13,742 bases of DNA from CAYFUL01 sp964346375 (GCA_964346375.1 CAYFUL010000038.1:1-13742), one strand, 5' to 3'; positions 1 through 6,761 are shown, counted from the first letter of the stretch. Program-made: numbers and translations. Notes: generated by a model from the letters alone, not told the origin.

Positions 1-561
1 ACTTGGGCATCGGGAATAAAAGCTCCAATATACTGCGACAATAGACTTACCCTATCCTATCCAAGGGAGAGGGGAATTATTGAAGATGGACTTGCAAAAC
101 TTATTATTGAAAAATTTCCAGATGTAGAATATATTATGGCTACTGCCACTGCAGGAATAGGCCATGGTGCATTAGTTGCCGAGAGATTAAATCTGCCAAT
201 GGGATTTGTAAGAGGACAGAAGAAGGACCATGGAAAGACTAACCAAATCGAAGGGGTAATTGTAGAAGGGGCACGTACCGTAGTAGTTGAGGATTTAATT
301 TCCACAGGCAAGAGCTCAATAGAAACTGCCACTGCATTAAGGGAAGCTGGTTTTAATGTACTTGGTGTTGTAAGTATTTTTACCTACGAAATGGAAAAGG
401 CAGAGAAGAATTTTAAGAACGAAAATTTAATATATCATAGTCTTACAAATTATTCAGAGCTTGTAGAACTTGCAGTGGAAACAAATTACATTGTAGACGA
501 GGATTTAGAAAAGCTATATAGATGGAAAAAAGATCCAGAGGATGAAAGCTGGGCAGAATAA
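1..561 (+). CDS. pyrE: Orotate phosphoribosyltransferase, 5'-truncated by window edge
   Basis: The enzyme transfers the phosphoribosyl group of PRPP to orotate to give OMP in cytoplasmic pyrimidine synthesis. The frame is open from base 1; 186 residues are visible and roughly 20-25 N-terminal residues lie outside the window, judged from where PyrE proteins usually carry the TWASGIK / PIYCDNRLTLSYP stretch that opens this fragment. The PRPP-binding loop VVVEDLISTGKSS is at fragment residues 94-106 (bases 280-318), with the acidic ED pair in it. The flexible catalytic loop region KKDHGKTNQIEG, with the Lys/His residues typical of the family, lies just before it. The frame ends in TAA at 559-561 and is followed at once by an intrinsic terminator, so pyrE is the last gene of its transcript. 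Upstream pyr genes cannot be seen. The assignment is firm. Confidence 0.96.
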   Translation, partial: TWASGIKAPIYCDNRLTLSYPRERGIIEDGLAKLIIEKFPDVEYIMATATAGIGHGALVAERLNLPMGFVRGQKKDHGKTNQIEGVIVEGARTVVVEDLISTGKSSIETATALREAGFNVLGVVSIFTYEMEKAEKNFKNENLIYHSLTNYSELVELAVETNYIVDEDLEKLYRWKKDPEDESWAE

Positions 562-576
562 TTTAATATAATAAAA

Positions 577-610
577 AAACCTACAAAATAAAATGTAGGT
601 TTATTTTTTT
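577..610 (+). terminator. Intrinsic terminator after pyrE
   Basis: A 9-bp perfect stem (AAACCTACA at 577-585 with TGTAGGTTT at 594-602) closes an 8-nt A-rich loop and is followed by a run of seven T at 604-610. The A tract before the stem could make it work in both directions. It separates pyrE from the surface-protein gene. Confidence 0.9.
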
Positions 611-630
611 ACACATTTTTAAAAATCTAG

Positions 631-669
631 TTTCAATGAATTTATTTATCTATTATATTATACTATAAA
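631..669 (+). promoter_or_regulatory. Probable promoter of the SLH surface protein
   Basis: Between the pyrE terminator and the ATG at 693 the DNA is almost pure A/T with several possible -10 boxes. The best-spaced pair is TTTCAA (631-636), 17 nt, TATATT (654-659); TATACT (659-664) and TATAAA (664-669) also fit. The -35 match is poor and the exact hexamers are uncertain, but a promoter is needed here because a terminator precedes and an excellent ribosome site (AGGAGG, 682-687, 5 nt from the ATG) follows. Confidence 0.35.
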
Positions 670-692
670 TATATAAATTTTAGGAGGGCATT

Positions 693-2356
693 ATGAAGAA
701 GTACTTACGGAAAAAAACGAAGGCGATTTTAAATCTAACTATGATTTTTTTACTCCTTATTGGAACTACATTACAGGCAGAGGAGTTAAAGGACATTAAT
801 GGCCATTGGGCAGAGTTAAGTCTTGCTCGTGGAATAGAGTTAGGTTGGATTAATGGGTACGAGGACAAAGCTATACGACCTGAAAATACCATTAGTAGAG
901 CACAGTATATCTCCCTTATGATGCAGACTCTAAAAAATTATCAACTACCAGAGTCAACTTATTCTACATACATAGACAGAGAAAGTGTATCTTGGCAGCG
1001 CCTGCACTTTCACAGGCAGAATCAATTGGACTAGTGTCCTATGCTTTTCCAACAGATACACTAGAACCAGAAAAGGCAATTACTCGTCAAGAGGTTGCTG
1101 CGATTTTAGACTATGCTCGCGTAGTAAAATTCCTTTTAAATGAGGAAACTAACAACGAAGACCAACTAAACATTGCCAAGGATTTAATGAAGAAAAAAGA
1201 ACTTGGTGAATTTCAAAATACCCCAATGTATTTTTCAGATATGGATACAATAAATCCAAGGTTTAAAACTTCGGTGGAACACCTAGTACGAGATGGACTA
1301 CTAAGTGGATATGATGATGGAAGTATAAGGCCAGAAAATACACTTACAAGGGCAGAGGCAATGACTATTCTCATTGCAGCTAATGGAGAAACTCCACAGG
1401 TTTTAGAAAATCCACAGGTTCATATTGAAGATAGGCAAGAAGGAACGGTATTAATAAATAGTACTACAGGAGAACCACTTCGTAGATCGCAATTTAAAGG
1501 TGGACTTGTAAAATCCCAAGGTGGTACATATCTTATAGATATTAATGGAAATTTAACCTCAAATTACTATGAAGATGGAGAGAAAACATACTACATAGAT
1601 GGAAAAAATGGAATGGCTCGCGGCTGGAAACAGGTTGGGGAAAAACTTCACTACTTTTCACCAATGGACAATCGTATGTATAAAGACGGAATTTTTTCCA
1701 CAGGAGAGGGAGCATATTGGTTTGATGAGGATGGAGTAGTACGAGAAGGGAATCGTCCAGGAGGACAACATGGTAGACTTCGCTACTGGGCATATCCAAA
1801 ACAGGAGGAGCTAAGTAATAAGTGGCTAGAGGGCGAGGACGTAGACATTAAAGTTAGAGGACAGGAGATTGCAAATTTTTCTGCAGCCCATGAGGGACTT
1901 CCCTTTAAATGGTATGGAACAGACTTAACAGATGGTACGGGAGTATACTGTGTAGGAAATACCTACTCTGCATACAAGGCATTTGGAATAAAAATACCGG
2001 GACCAGAGGACTGTAATATAAAACTTCACAAGGGTTATGAGCTAACGAGAGTACAGTATGAATATGCAGAGAGCTTTGGCGGCACAAGATACCCTGCAGA
2101 TTTCTCCATCGCTTGGCCGGGAGATTTAGTATTTAATTACAGCCCAAACTTTTATTTAGGATACAACCATGTAGGAATATTTATGGGAATGAATGGAGAT
2201 AAACCAATATATTCACATTGTGCATTGGCAAATGGACTTATTGCAGAGGATTGTAGAATTATGAATAAGGAGTTAAATAGGCAGTTTAATAAGGAGTTTA
2301 TTCGATATAATACTAGGCAAAATATAGACAACTTATCAACTAACAACAATTCTTAA
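693..2356 (+). pseudogene. Frameshifted SLH / wall-binding repeat / NlpC-P60-like surface protein
   Basis: Two frames read as one protein of about 554 residues if a single G is restored near 995: residues 1-101 come from 693-995 and the rest from 995-2356. In order, the protein has a lysine-rich start and hydrophobic signal peptide (about 1-29, ending TLQA); three SLH domains (about 32-77, 92-143 and 180-230) with the RPENT.(S/T)RA signature in the first and third; a stretch of aromatic/Gly repeats (about 275-365) resembling choline/glucan wall-binding repeats; and a C-terminal domain with an NlpC/P60-like layout: GVYCVGNTYSAYKAFGI with candidate catalytic Cys420, then PGDLVF and NHVGIFMG with His493, then IYSH with His509. 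The expected role is an exported, wall-anchored peptidoglycan hydrolase. The Cys motif is divergent (the family normally has DCSG). In the sequence as given the upstream frame stops at 1034 after a short garbled tail. Whether this is real decay or a base-calling error cannot be told; the uninterrupted second frame favours an error or a recent event. Confidence 0.75.
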
Positions 2357-2400
2357 GGGAAACATTAGCATATTGGCAAAGTAGATTTTATAAAATAAAA

Positions 2401-2590
2401 AACATTTCCAACCCACATTGTTTTCGAGGTAAAGGCGTTAAAAAAAATCCATGTTTGAGCCTGAAAGGCGAGTTTGGAATTTTTAGCATTTGCCGAGAAA
2501 ACTTTCCTTTAGTGAGCGAGAGGGGTTAGGAGGGGTGAAGGGGAACCAGGATAGGAACTGCGTTATTCCTCCCCTGGTTCCCCTTCATTT
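2401..2590. other. Structured, relatively GC-rich intergenic block
   Basis: The 382 nt between the surface-protein stop (2356) and the hydrolase start (2739) hold no supportable gene on either strand. About 2401-2590 differs from the A/T-rich spacers elsewhere: it has G-rich and C-rich patches, a short stem (GCC 2459-2461 with GGC 2467-2469 around TGAAA), the TTCCAA/TTGGAA pair (2406-2411 with 2474-2479), and a long hairpin at 2536-2587. This organisation suggests a structured RNA or a dispersed non-coding repeat. From memory, unverified, similar blocks occur between genes in Clostridia-like genomes. I cannot name a family, and I cannot tell which strand, if either, is transcribed. Confidence 0.45.
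2536..2587. repeat. Long inverted repeat (20-bp hairpin)
   Basis: TGAAGGGGAACCAGG (2536-2550) is perfectly complementary to CCTGGTTCCCCTTCA (2573-2587). Inside it, after a 2x2 internal loop, AGGAA (2553-2557) pairs with TTCCT (2566-2570) around an 8-nt loop. No T tract follows on either strand (the right flank is TTTAAATAAAAAA), so it is not a standard intrinsic terminator, although it could stop transcription from the surface-protein gene. It is the strongest secondary structure in the window. Confidence 0.8.
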
Positions 2591-2601
2591 AAATAAAAAA
2601 A

Positions 2602-2626
2602 GTATTTTTATTGCATTTGTAATTTT
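2602..2626 (+). repeat. Intergenic direct repeat, copy 1
   Basis: A 25-nt stretch running from GTATTTTTATTGCAT to TTGTAATTTT. It recurs at 6734-6757 with one T missing and is otherwise identical. Both copies are in spacers, which argues against a coding origin. This copy lacks the upstream TTACAATG arm and the long T run that make the second copy part of a terminator-like hairpin. Confidence 0.6.
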
Positions 2627-2667
2627 CGATACTCATCAATCTAAATAAACTTGTCCAAATAGTTTTG

Positions 2668-2684
2668 GCTCTTTCAAAAAGAGC
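2668..2684. repeat. Short hairpin upstream of hydrolase promoter
   Basis: GCTCTTT (2668-2674) pairs with AAAGAGC (2678-2684) around a 3-nt loop. No T run follows. It lies 17 nt upstream of the predicted -35 box, so an operator role is conceivable; nothing else supports a function. Confidence 0.4.
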
Positions 2685-2701
2685 ATACTCCCGTATTTGT
2701 A

Positions 2702-2730
2702 TTGACTTTAAAAGTCCCATATTATATGCT
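2702..2730 (+). promoter_or_regulatory. Promoter of the hydrolase-ecf-truA unit
   Basis: TTGACT (2702-2707), a 17-nt spacer and TATGCT (2725-2730) make a good housekeeping-type promoter (five of six and four of six consensus bases). The expected transcription start is about 2736-2738, directly at the ATG at 2739. An imperfect inverted repeat, with 11-nt arms at 2716-2726 and 2733-2743 and one mismatch, spans the -10 box and the start codon and could be an operator. Confidence 0.6.
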
Positions 2731-2738
2731 TTTATATT

Positions 2739-3512
2739 ATGGGAAAGGTAAAAATTGTAGAGGATTTTTTAAAAATTAATAGTGAAGTTAATTTGCCACT
2801 TAGAATTTATTCTCCTGACGTTAAGAAAAATCTACCTATTATAGTTTTTTTTCATGGTGGAATTATTGCGGGGCAACTAAAACAGTATGACTATATTCTT
2901 AAACGAATAGCCAAGGAGTTAAACCATGTGGTAATTGCTCCAGAGTATAGAGTTTTTCAGTACTATAAATATCCTAATGCTCAAAGGGATTCTAAAAATT
3001 TATTTCTAAATGCCTTTGATATTTTAGATAGAAATGGAATTTCCTATACTAATAAAATTTCATTAATGGGTGATTCAATTGGAGGTTCTCTTGCAGCAGA
3101 GTTGGTATCTGATTTAAAGGGCTATAGTGGAGGAGTTGATGGGCTAATTTTACTATATCCTGCCCTAGATTATTCTTCCTCTAATAAGAGTAGAGATGCT
3201 CTAATTGAAGGACGGTTATTCCAAAGGGTTTTTAACGAGTACTTTTTAACTGAGTCTCAAAGAAAATTATCCTCCCCTATTTTTAAAACTATTGAAGAAG
3301 GCTTTCCCAAAACCCTTCTTGTAACCTGTGGAGGGTGTCCTTTTAAAGATGAGGGATTTATTTACAAGAAGAAGCTAATGGAAAAGGGAGTAGATGTTAC
3401 TCATCTTCACCTACCAAAAATGAAACATGGATTTTTTAATTTAGATAATATATTTCCAAATGAAGTACAGGTAATCTTTGACTATATTAAAAACTTTTTT
3501 GGAAGTAAGTAA
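2739..3512 (+). CDS. Alpha/beta hydrolase, HSL-like esterase family
   Basis: A 257-residue cytoplasmic protein with the layout of hormone-sensitive-lipase-type alpha/beta hydrolases: oxyanion-hole HGG at 39-41, nucleophile elbow GDSIGG with Ser113, and MKHGF with catalytic His230. The substrate is unknown; small acyl esters are usual in the family. In the segment that normally reads D-P-L-x-D-E-G this protein has C-P-F-K-D-E-G, so the usual catalytic Asp is Cys200; Asp204 is a possible stand-in. No signal peptide is seen. The ATG at 2739 is the first possible start (an in-frame stop is at 2709-2711), but it has no Shine-Dalgarno site and lies right at the predicted transcription start, which suggests a leaderless message. 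It ends 11 nt before ecfA1 with no terminator between, so the two are probably cotranscribed. The family call is solid; activity is uncertain. Confidence 0.85.
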   Translation: MGKVKIVEDFLKINSEVNLPLRIYSPDVKKNLPIIVFFHGGIIAGQLKQYDYILKRIAKELNHVVIAPEYRVFQYYKYPNAQRDSKNLFLNAFDILDRNGISYTNKISLMGDSIGGSLAAELVSDLKGYSGGVDGLILLYPALDYSSSNKSRDALIEGRLFQRVFNEYFLTESQRKLSSPIFKTIEEGFPKTLLVTCGGCPFKDEGFIYKKKLMEKGVDVTHLHLPKMKHGFFNLDNIFPNEVQVIFDYIKNFFGSK

Positions 3513-3523
3513 GGACAGTAATA

Positions 3524-4339
3524 ATGATTGAAATTAAAGATCTTTCATTTTCCTATGAGGAAGGTGGAAAGTATATTATAGAAAATTTAAATTTAACTAT
3601 TAACGAGGGAGAGTTTGTTGCTATTTTAGGTCATAATGGCTCTGGAAAATCCACCCTTGCTAAGTTAATTAATGGAATAATTTCTCCTACTGTTGGGGAT
3701 ATTTTAGTAGACGGTTTAAATACTAAGGACCAAGATGCAATTTGGGATATTAGATCTAAGGCAGGTATGGTATTTCAAAATCCAGATAACCAATTAGTTG
3801 CCACAATTGTTGAGGACGACGTTGCCTTTGGCCCAGAAAATTTAGGATTGCCAACTGAGGAGATAAGAAAAAGAGTTGACGAGGCTCTACTAACTGTTGG
3901 TATGGAAAATTACAAGGAACACGCTCCCCATTTATTAAGTGGTGGGCAAAAACAGAGGGTTGCAATTGCTGGTATTCTTGCAATGAATCCCGACTATATT
4001 ATCCTTGATGAACCTACTGCAATGTTAGATCCCATTGGGCGAAAGGAAGTTATTGAAACGGTACTAAATTTAAATAAAAATGAAAATAAAACCATCTTAC
4101 TTATTACTCACTATATGGAGGAGGCAACTCTTGCAGATAGAATTATTGTAATGGACGATGGTAAAATTTTAATGGAAGGCTCACCTAGAGAAGTCTTTTC
4201 CCAAGTGGAAAAGATTAAAGAGGTGGGTCTTGATGTGCCGCAGGTAACTGAAATTGCATATAGACTAGCGAATGAGGGATTTAATATATCTCCCGTTCTT
4301 ACAATAGAGGAGTTGGTGGAAGAGATATGTCAATATTAA
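3524..4339 (+). CDS. ecfA1: ECF transporter energy-coupling ATPase A1
   Basis: One of two ABC ATPases that drive the energy-coupling factor (ECF) importer of vitamins and metals at the inner face of the membrane. The 271 residues show Walker A GHNGSGKS (36-43), Q-loop FQNPDNQ (84-90, Gln85), signature LSGGQ (138-142), Walker B YIILDEP (158-164; Asp162, Glu163) and switch His196 in LLITH. The DNQLVATIVEDDVAFGPENL stretch is characteristic of EcfA/CbiO ATPases. Its place before a second EcfA and EcfT makes it A1 of the group II ECF module shared by many S components. The ribosome site AAGGA (3511-3515) is 8 nt from the ATG. The gene overlaps ecfA2 by 13 nt. All catalytic residues are present. 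In many Firmicutes this block follows rplQ; here a hydrolase takes that place. Confidence 0.95.
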   Translation: MIEIKDLSFSYEEGGKYIIENLNLTINEGEFVAILGHNGSGKSTLAKLINGIISPTVGDILVDGLNTKDQDAIWDIRSKAGMVFQNPDNQLVATIVEDDVAFGPENLGLPTEEIRKRVDEALLTVGMENYKEHAPHLLSGGQKQRVAIAGILAMNPDYIILDEPTAMLDPIGRKEVIETVLNLNKNENKTILLITHYMEEATLADRIIVMDDGKILMEGSPREVFSQVEKIKEVGLDVPQVTEIAYRLANEGFNISPVLTIEELVEEICQY

Positions 4340-5187
4340 AGGTTGAAAATTTAAAGCATGTATATTCTCCGGGAACTCCTTTTTCTAAAACTGCCCTTAG
4401 AGATATTAATTTAAGTATTGAAGAGGGAGAGTTTGTTGGTTTAATTGGACATACTGGAAGTGGAAAGAGTACCCTTCTTCAACATTTAAACGGACTGTTA
4501 AAACCTACTGAGGGTAGAGTTCTAGTTGATGGGGTGGATATTTCATCTAAGGACACTGTACTTTTTGAAATTAGAAGAAAAGTGGGGCTTGTATTCCAAT
4601 ATCCAGAGTACCAAATTTTTGAGGAAACTGTTGGGAAGGACATTGCCTTTGGTCCAAGTAATCTTGGGTTAAATCAAGATGAAATTGAAAATAGAGTGAG
4701 AGAGTCTATGGAACTTGTAGGACTTCCCTACGAGGAATTTAAAGACCAGTCTCCCTTTGAACTATCTGGTGGCCAAAAGAGACGTGTTGCCATTGCAGGA
4801 GTTCTTGCAATGGATCCAAGGGTACTTATACTAGACGAACCTCAAGCTGGATTAGATCCCGGTGGTCGTAAAGAAATTCTAAGTAATATTTACAATGTAT
4901 ATGAGAAGAAAAATATTACTATTATTTTAGTTAGCCATTCCATGGAGGACATTGGTAAACTTGCAAAGCGAATCCTTGTAATGGACAATGGAACTATTGT
5001 AATGGATAGTAATGTTAGAAATATTTTTAATAGGGAAGGGGAATTAAGGGAGTTAAATCTTGACGTTCCTCAAGTTACAAGCCTTATTAAAAGATTAAAT
5101 GAAAGGGGCTTAAATCTCAAAGAGAGTATTAATGTGGACGAGGGATTTGAGACTATTAGAGATTATTTAAGGGGTAAAAAATGCTAA
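4327..5187 (+). CDS. ecfA2: ECF transporter energy-coupling ATPase A2
   Basis: The second ATPase of the ECF core, expected to form a heterodimer with EcfA1 and grip EcfT. The 286 residues contain Walker A GHTGSGKS (41-48), Q-loop Gln91 in FQYPEYQ, signature LSGGQ (146-150), Walker B VLILDEP (166-172; Asp170, Glu171) and His204 in LVSHSMED. The loop after Walker B reads DEPQAGLDP, with Gln where Thr is usual; this is a minor variation outside the catalytic residues. The longer N-terminal loop (YSPGTPFSKTAL) is typical of the A2 paralogue. The start at 4327 lies inside the end of ecfA1 and the gene overlaps ecfT by 7 nt, so the three proteins are probably made by coupled translation in fixed proportion. 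Confidence 0.95.
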   Translation: MSILKVENLKHVYSPGTPFSKTALRDINLSIEEGEFVGLIGHTGSGKSTLLQHLNGLLKPTEGRVLVDGVDISSKDTVLFEIRRKVGLVFQYPEYQIFEETVGKDIAFGPSNLGLNQDEIENRVRESMELVGLPYEEFKDQSPFELSGGQKRRVAIAGVLAMDPRVLILDEPQAGLDPGGRKEILSNIYNVYEKKNITIILVSHSMEDIGKLAKRILVMDNGTIVMDSNVRNIFNREGELRELNLDVPQVTSLIKRLNERGLNLKESINVDEGFETIRDYLRGKKC

Positions 5188-5984
5188 AGGATATTACAAT
5201 TGGACAATATTTTCCCGGGAAGAGCATAGTCCACAAGCTGGACTCAAGATTTAAAATTATTATAATGGGAATTTTTATCCTATCTCTATTTTTTATAGAT
5301 AGATTTCTATTTTATATTCCCGTAGTAATCTATTTAGAACTTGTTATTAGAGTAAGTGGACTTTCCTACAAGATGGTATTAAAGGGATTAAAACCCCTTA
5401 AATGGATACTACTAATAACATTTTTTGTAAACCTATTTTTTACAGGTGGCGAGGAGATCTTTTCCATTTGGAAACTTCACATTACCAGGGAAGGATTTTA
5501 TCAAGCAGTATTTATGGCAATTAGACTATGTCTACTGGTAGTAGGTACAAGTTTACTAACCCTTACCACTTCTCCAATAGAACTTACAGATGGAATGGAG
5601 AAACTACTAAGTCCATTTAGCAAAATTGGTCTACCAGCTCACGAACTTGCAATGATGATGACCATTGCCCTTAGATTTATCCCAACTCTTATTGAGGAAA
5701 CTGATAAAATAACTAAGGCGCAAATGGCAAGGGGAGCAGATTTTGAATCGGGAAATGTAATTAATCGTGCAAAAAATCTTGTGCCATTACTTGTGCCACT
5801 ATTTATAAATTCCTTTAGACGTGCAGATGAACTTGCAACTGCAATGGAGGCAAGGTGTTATAGAGGGGGAGAAGGTAGAACTAAATTAAATCCTCTTACT
5901 TTTAGTAGTAGGGACTATACTATCTTCGGGGGAAATATTCTATTCTTTCTCTTTATAATTTTTAGTAGGTATATTCCAATATGA
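5181..5984 (+). CDS. ecfT: ECF transporter transmembrane component T
   Basis: The 267-residue membrane scaffold that joins the two ATPases to exchangeable substrate-binding S proteins. Hydrophobic segments are at about 26-56, 73-88, 107-129, 155-172, 199-211 and 249-262. The two short coupling motifs that contact the ATPases are visible: ARG at 183-185 (AQMARGADF) and ARC at 224-226 (AMEARCYRGGEGRT); the second has Cys in place of the more common Gly, a variation I recall in other Firmicutes. A ribosome site AAGGGG (5169-5174) lies 6 nt before the ATG. The stop overlaps truA by ATGA. No S component is in the window, as expected for a shared group II module whose S genes are scattered over the genome. 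Confidence 0.95.
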   Translation: MLKDITIGQYFPGKSIVHKLDSRFKIIIMGIFILSLFFIDRFLFYIPVVIYLELVIRVSGLSYKMVLKGLKPLKWILLITFFVNLFFTGGEEIFSIWKLHITREGFYQAVFMAIRLCLLVVGTSLLTLTTSPIELTDGMEKLLSPFSKIGLPAHELAMMMTIALRFIPTLIEETDKITKAQMARGADFESGNVINRAKNLVPLLVPLFINSFRRADELATAMEARCYRGGEGRTKLNPLTFSSRDYTIFGGNILFFLFIIFSRYIPI

Positions 5985-6706
5985 ATCTAAAACTTACTAT
6001 TGCATACGATGGTACAAATTACCATGGATTTCAAAAACAAGACGATTACAATACTGTTGAAAGGGAATTAACTAAGGCACTAGAAAATACTGTAAAGCAT
6101 CCTATAAAACTCTTTATTGCTGGGCGAACTGATAGNNNNNNNNNNGGACCGGTTGTAAATTTTTTTACAGATACTACTATTGACCTTGGAAATTTCCCCA
6201 ATGTAGTAAATTACCATCTACCAAGTGATATTTCAGTAGTGGGTGCAACTATTGTAGATGATAATTTTCATGCAAGATTTTCTGCAGTGGGAAAGAAGTA
6301 CAAGTACATTATCTACAATGGCAAGTATAGAAATCCCATCTACGAAAATAGATCATTTCACTTTCCCTACGGTCTAGATTTAAATAGAATGGTTGAGGGT
6401 GCAAGTTACCTACCTGGATTAAAGGACTTTAACTGTTTTATGGGGCGCCATGCAGTTGTAAAGGATACTATTAGAAGATTAGACAGTGTTGAAATTAAAA
6501 GAGAGGGAGAATTTATTATTCTAGATTTTTCTGGGAAGAGTTTTTTAAAAAATATGATTAGAATTGTAGCAGGTACTCTTGTGGAAGTTGGAAGAGGAAG
6601 ATTTGACCCAGAGTATATTGAAAAACTACTGGAGTGTGGAGATAGAAAATTAGCTGGACCTACTGCTCCTGCAGGTGGTCTTTATCTAATGGAAATAATG
6701 TATTAA
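5981..6706 (+). CDS. truA: tRNA pseudouridine(38-40) synthase TruA, interrupted by an assembly gap
   Basis: TruA converts U38, U39 and U40 of the tRNA anticodon arm to pseudouridine. The 241-residue reading (family about 245) begins MNLKLTIAYDGTNYHGFQKQ and keeps the catalytic GRTD motif with Asp51; downstream DNFHARFSAVGKKYKY, SGKSFLKNMIR and AGPTAPAGGLYL are all family hallmarks. Ten N at 6136-6145 fall directly after the catalytic Asp. Homologues have six residues (A/S/R-GVHA-x) between that Asp and the G of GQVVNF, but only four codons are present, so the true gap is probably 16 bases, not 10; the frame is kept either way. The partial codon AGN predicts Ser or Arg after the Asp. The start overlaps the ecfT stop by ATGA. 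Confidence 0.94.
   Translation: MNLKLTIAYDGTNYHGFQKQDDYNTVERELTKALENTVKHPIKLFIAGRTDXXXXGPVVNFFTDTTIDLGNFPNVVNYHLPSDISVVGATIVDDNFHARFSAVGKKYKYIIYNGKYRNPIYENRSFHFPYGLDLNRMVEGASYLPGLKDFNCFMGRHAVVKDTIRRLDSVEIKREGEFIILDFSGKSFLKNMIRIVAGTLVEVGRGRFDPEYIEKLLECGDRKLAGPTAPAGGLYLMEIMY
6136..6145. other. Assembly gap (10 N)
   Basis: Ten consecutive N within truA, a round number that suggests a placeholder. Comparison with the conserved GRTD-x-GVHA-x-GQVV motif suggests that about 16 bases are missing, which keeps the same reading frame as 10. Confidence 0.95.
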
Positions 6707-6712
6707 TAATGG

Positions 6713-6761
6713 TTACAATGTGGTGAAAGTTTCGTATTTTTATTGCATTGTAATTTTTTTT
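6713..6761 (+). terminator. Probable terminator after truA
   Basis: TTACAATG (6713-6720) pairs perfectly with CATTGTAA (6746-6753), and eight T follow directly (6754-6761). The 25-nt loop is long for an intrinsic terminator but contains GAAAGTTTC (6725-6733), which could fold into a small inner stem. It begins 7 nt after the truA stop and fits the end of the ecf-truA unit. Confidence 0.55.
6734..6757 (+). repeat. Intergenic direct repeat, copy 2
   Basis: A 24-nt stretch equal to the one at 2602-2626 apart from one missing T in the central T run. It forms the right arm and T tract of the probable truA terminator, so part of the similarity might come from shared function and not from descent. 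Confidence 0.6.

Noticed and set aside
57..332. Open frame on the minus strand across pyrE
   Set aside because: It lies opposite an unmistakable PyrE reading and its translation has no recognisable motif; it is a shadow frame.
985..1000. Programmed -1 ribosomal frameshift in the SLH protein gene
   Set aside because: There is no X-XXY-YYZ slippery heptamer and no convincing downstream pseudoknot; a lost G explains the shift more simply.
1542..2349. Three minus-strand open frames opposite the SLH/NlpC protein
   Set aside because: The plus strand has clear domains over the same bases and these frames have no ribosome sites or motifs.
2536..2587. Intrinsic terminator of the surface-protein gene
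   Set aside because: The hairpin is strong, but no T tract follows on either strand and it lies 180 nt past the stop codon, so it is reported only as an inverted repeat.
2357..2738. CRISPR array, tRNA or insertion-sequence remnant in the largest gap
   Set aside because: There is no regularly spaced repeat, no cloverleaf with a T-psi-C-like arm, and no transposase fragment in any frame.
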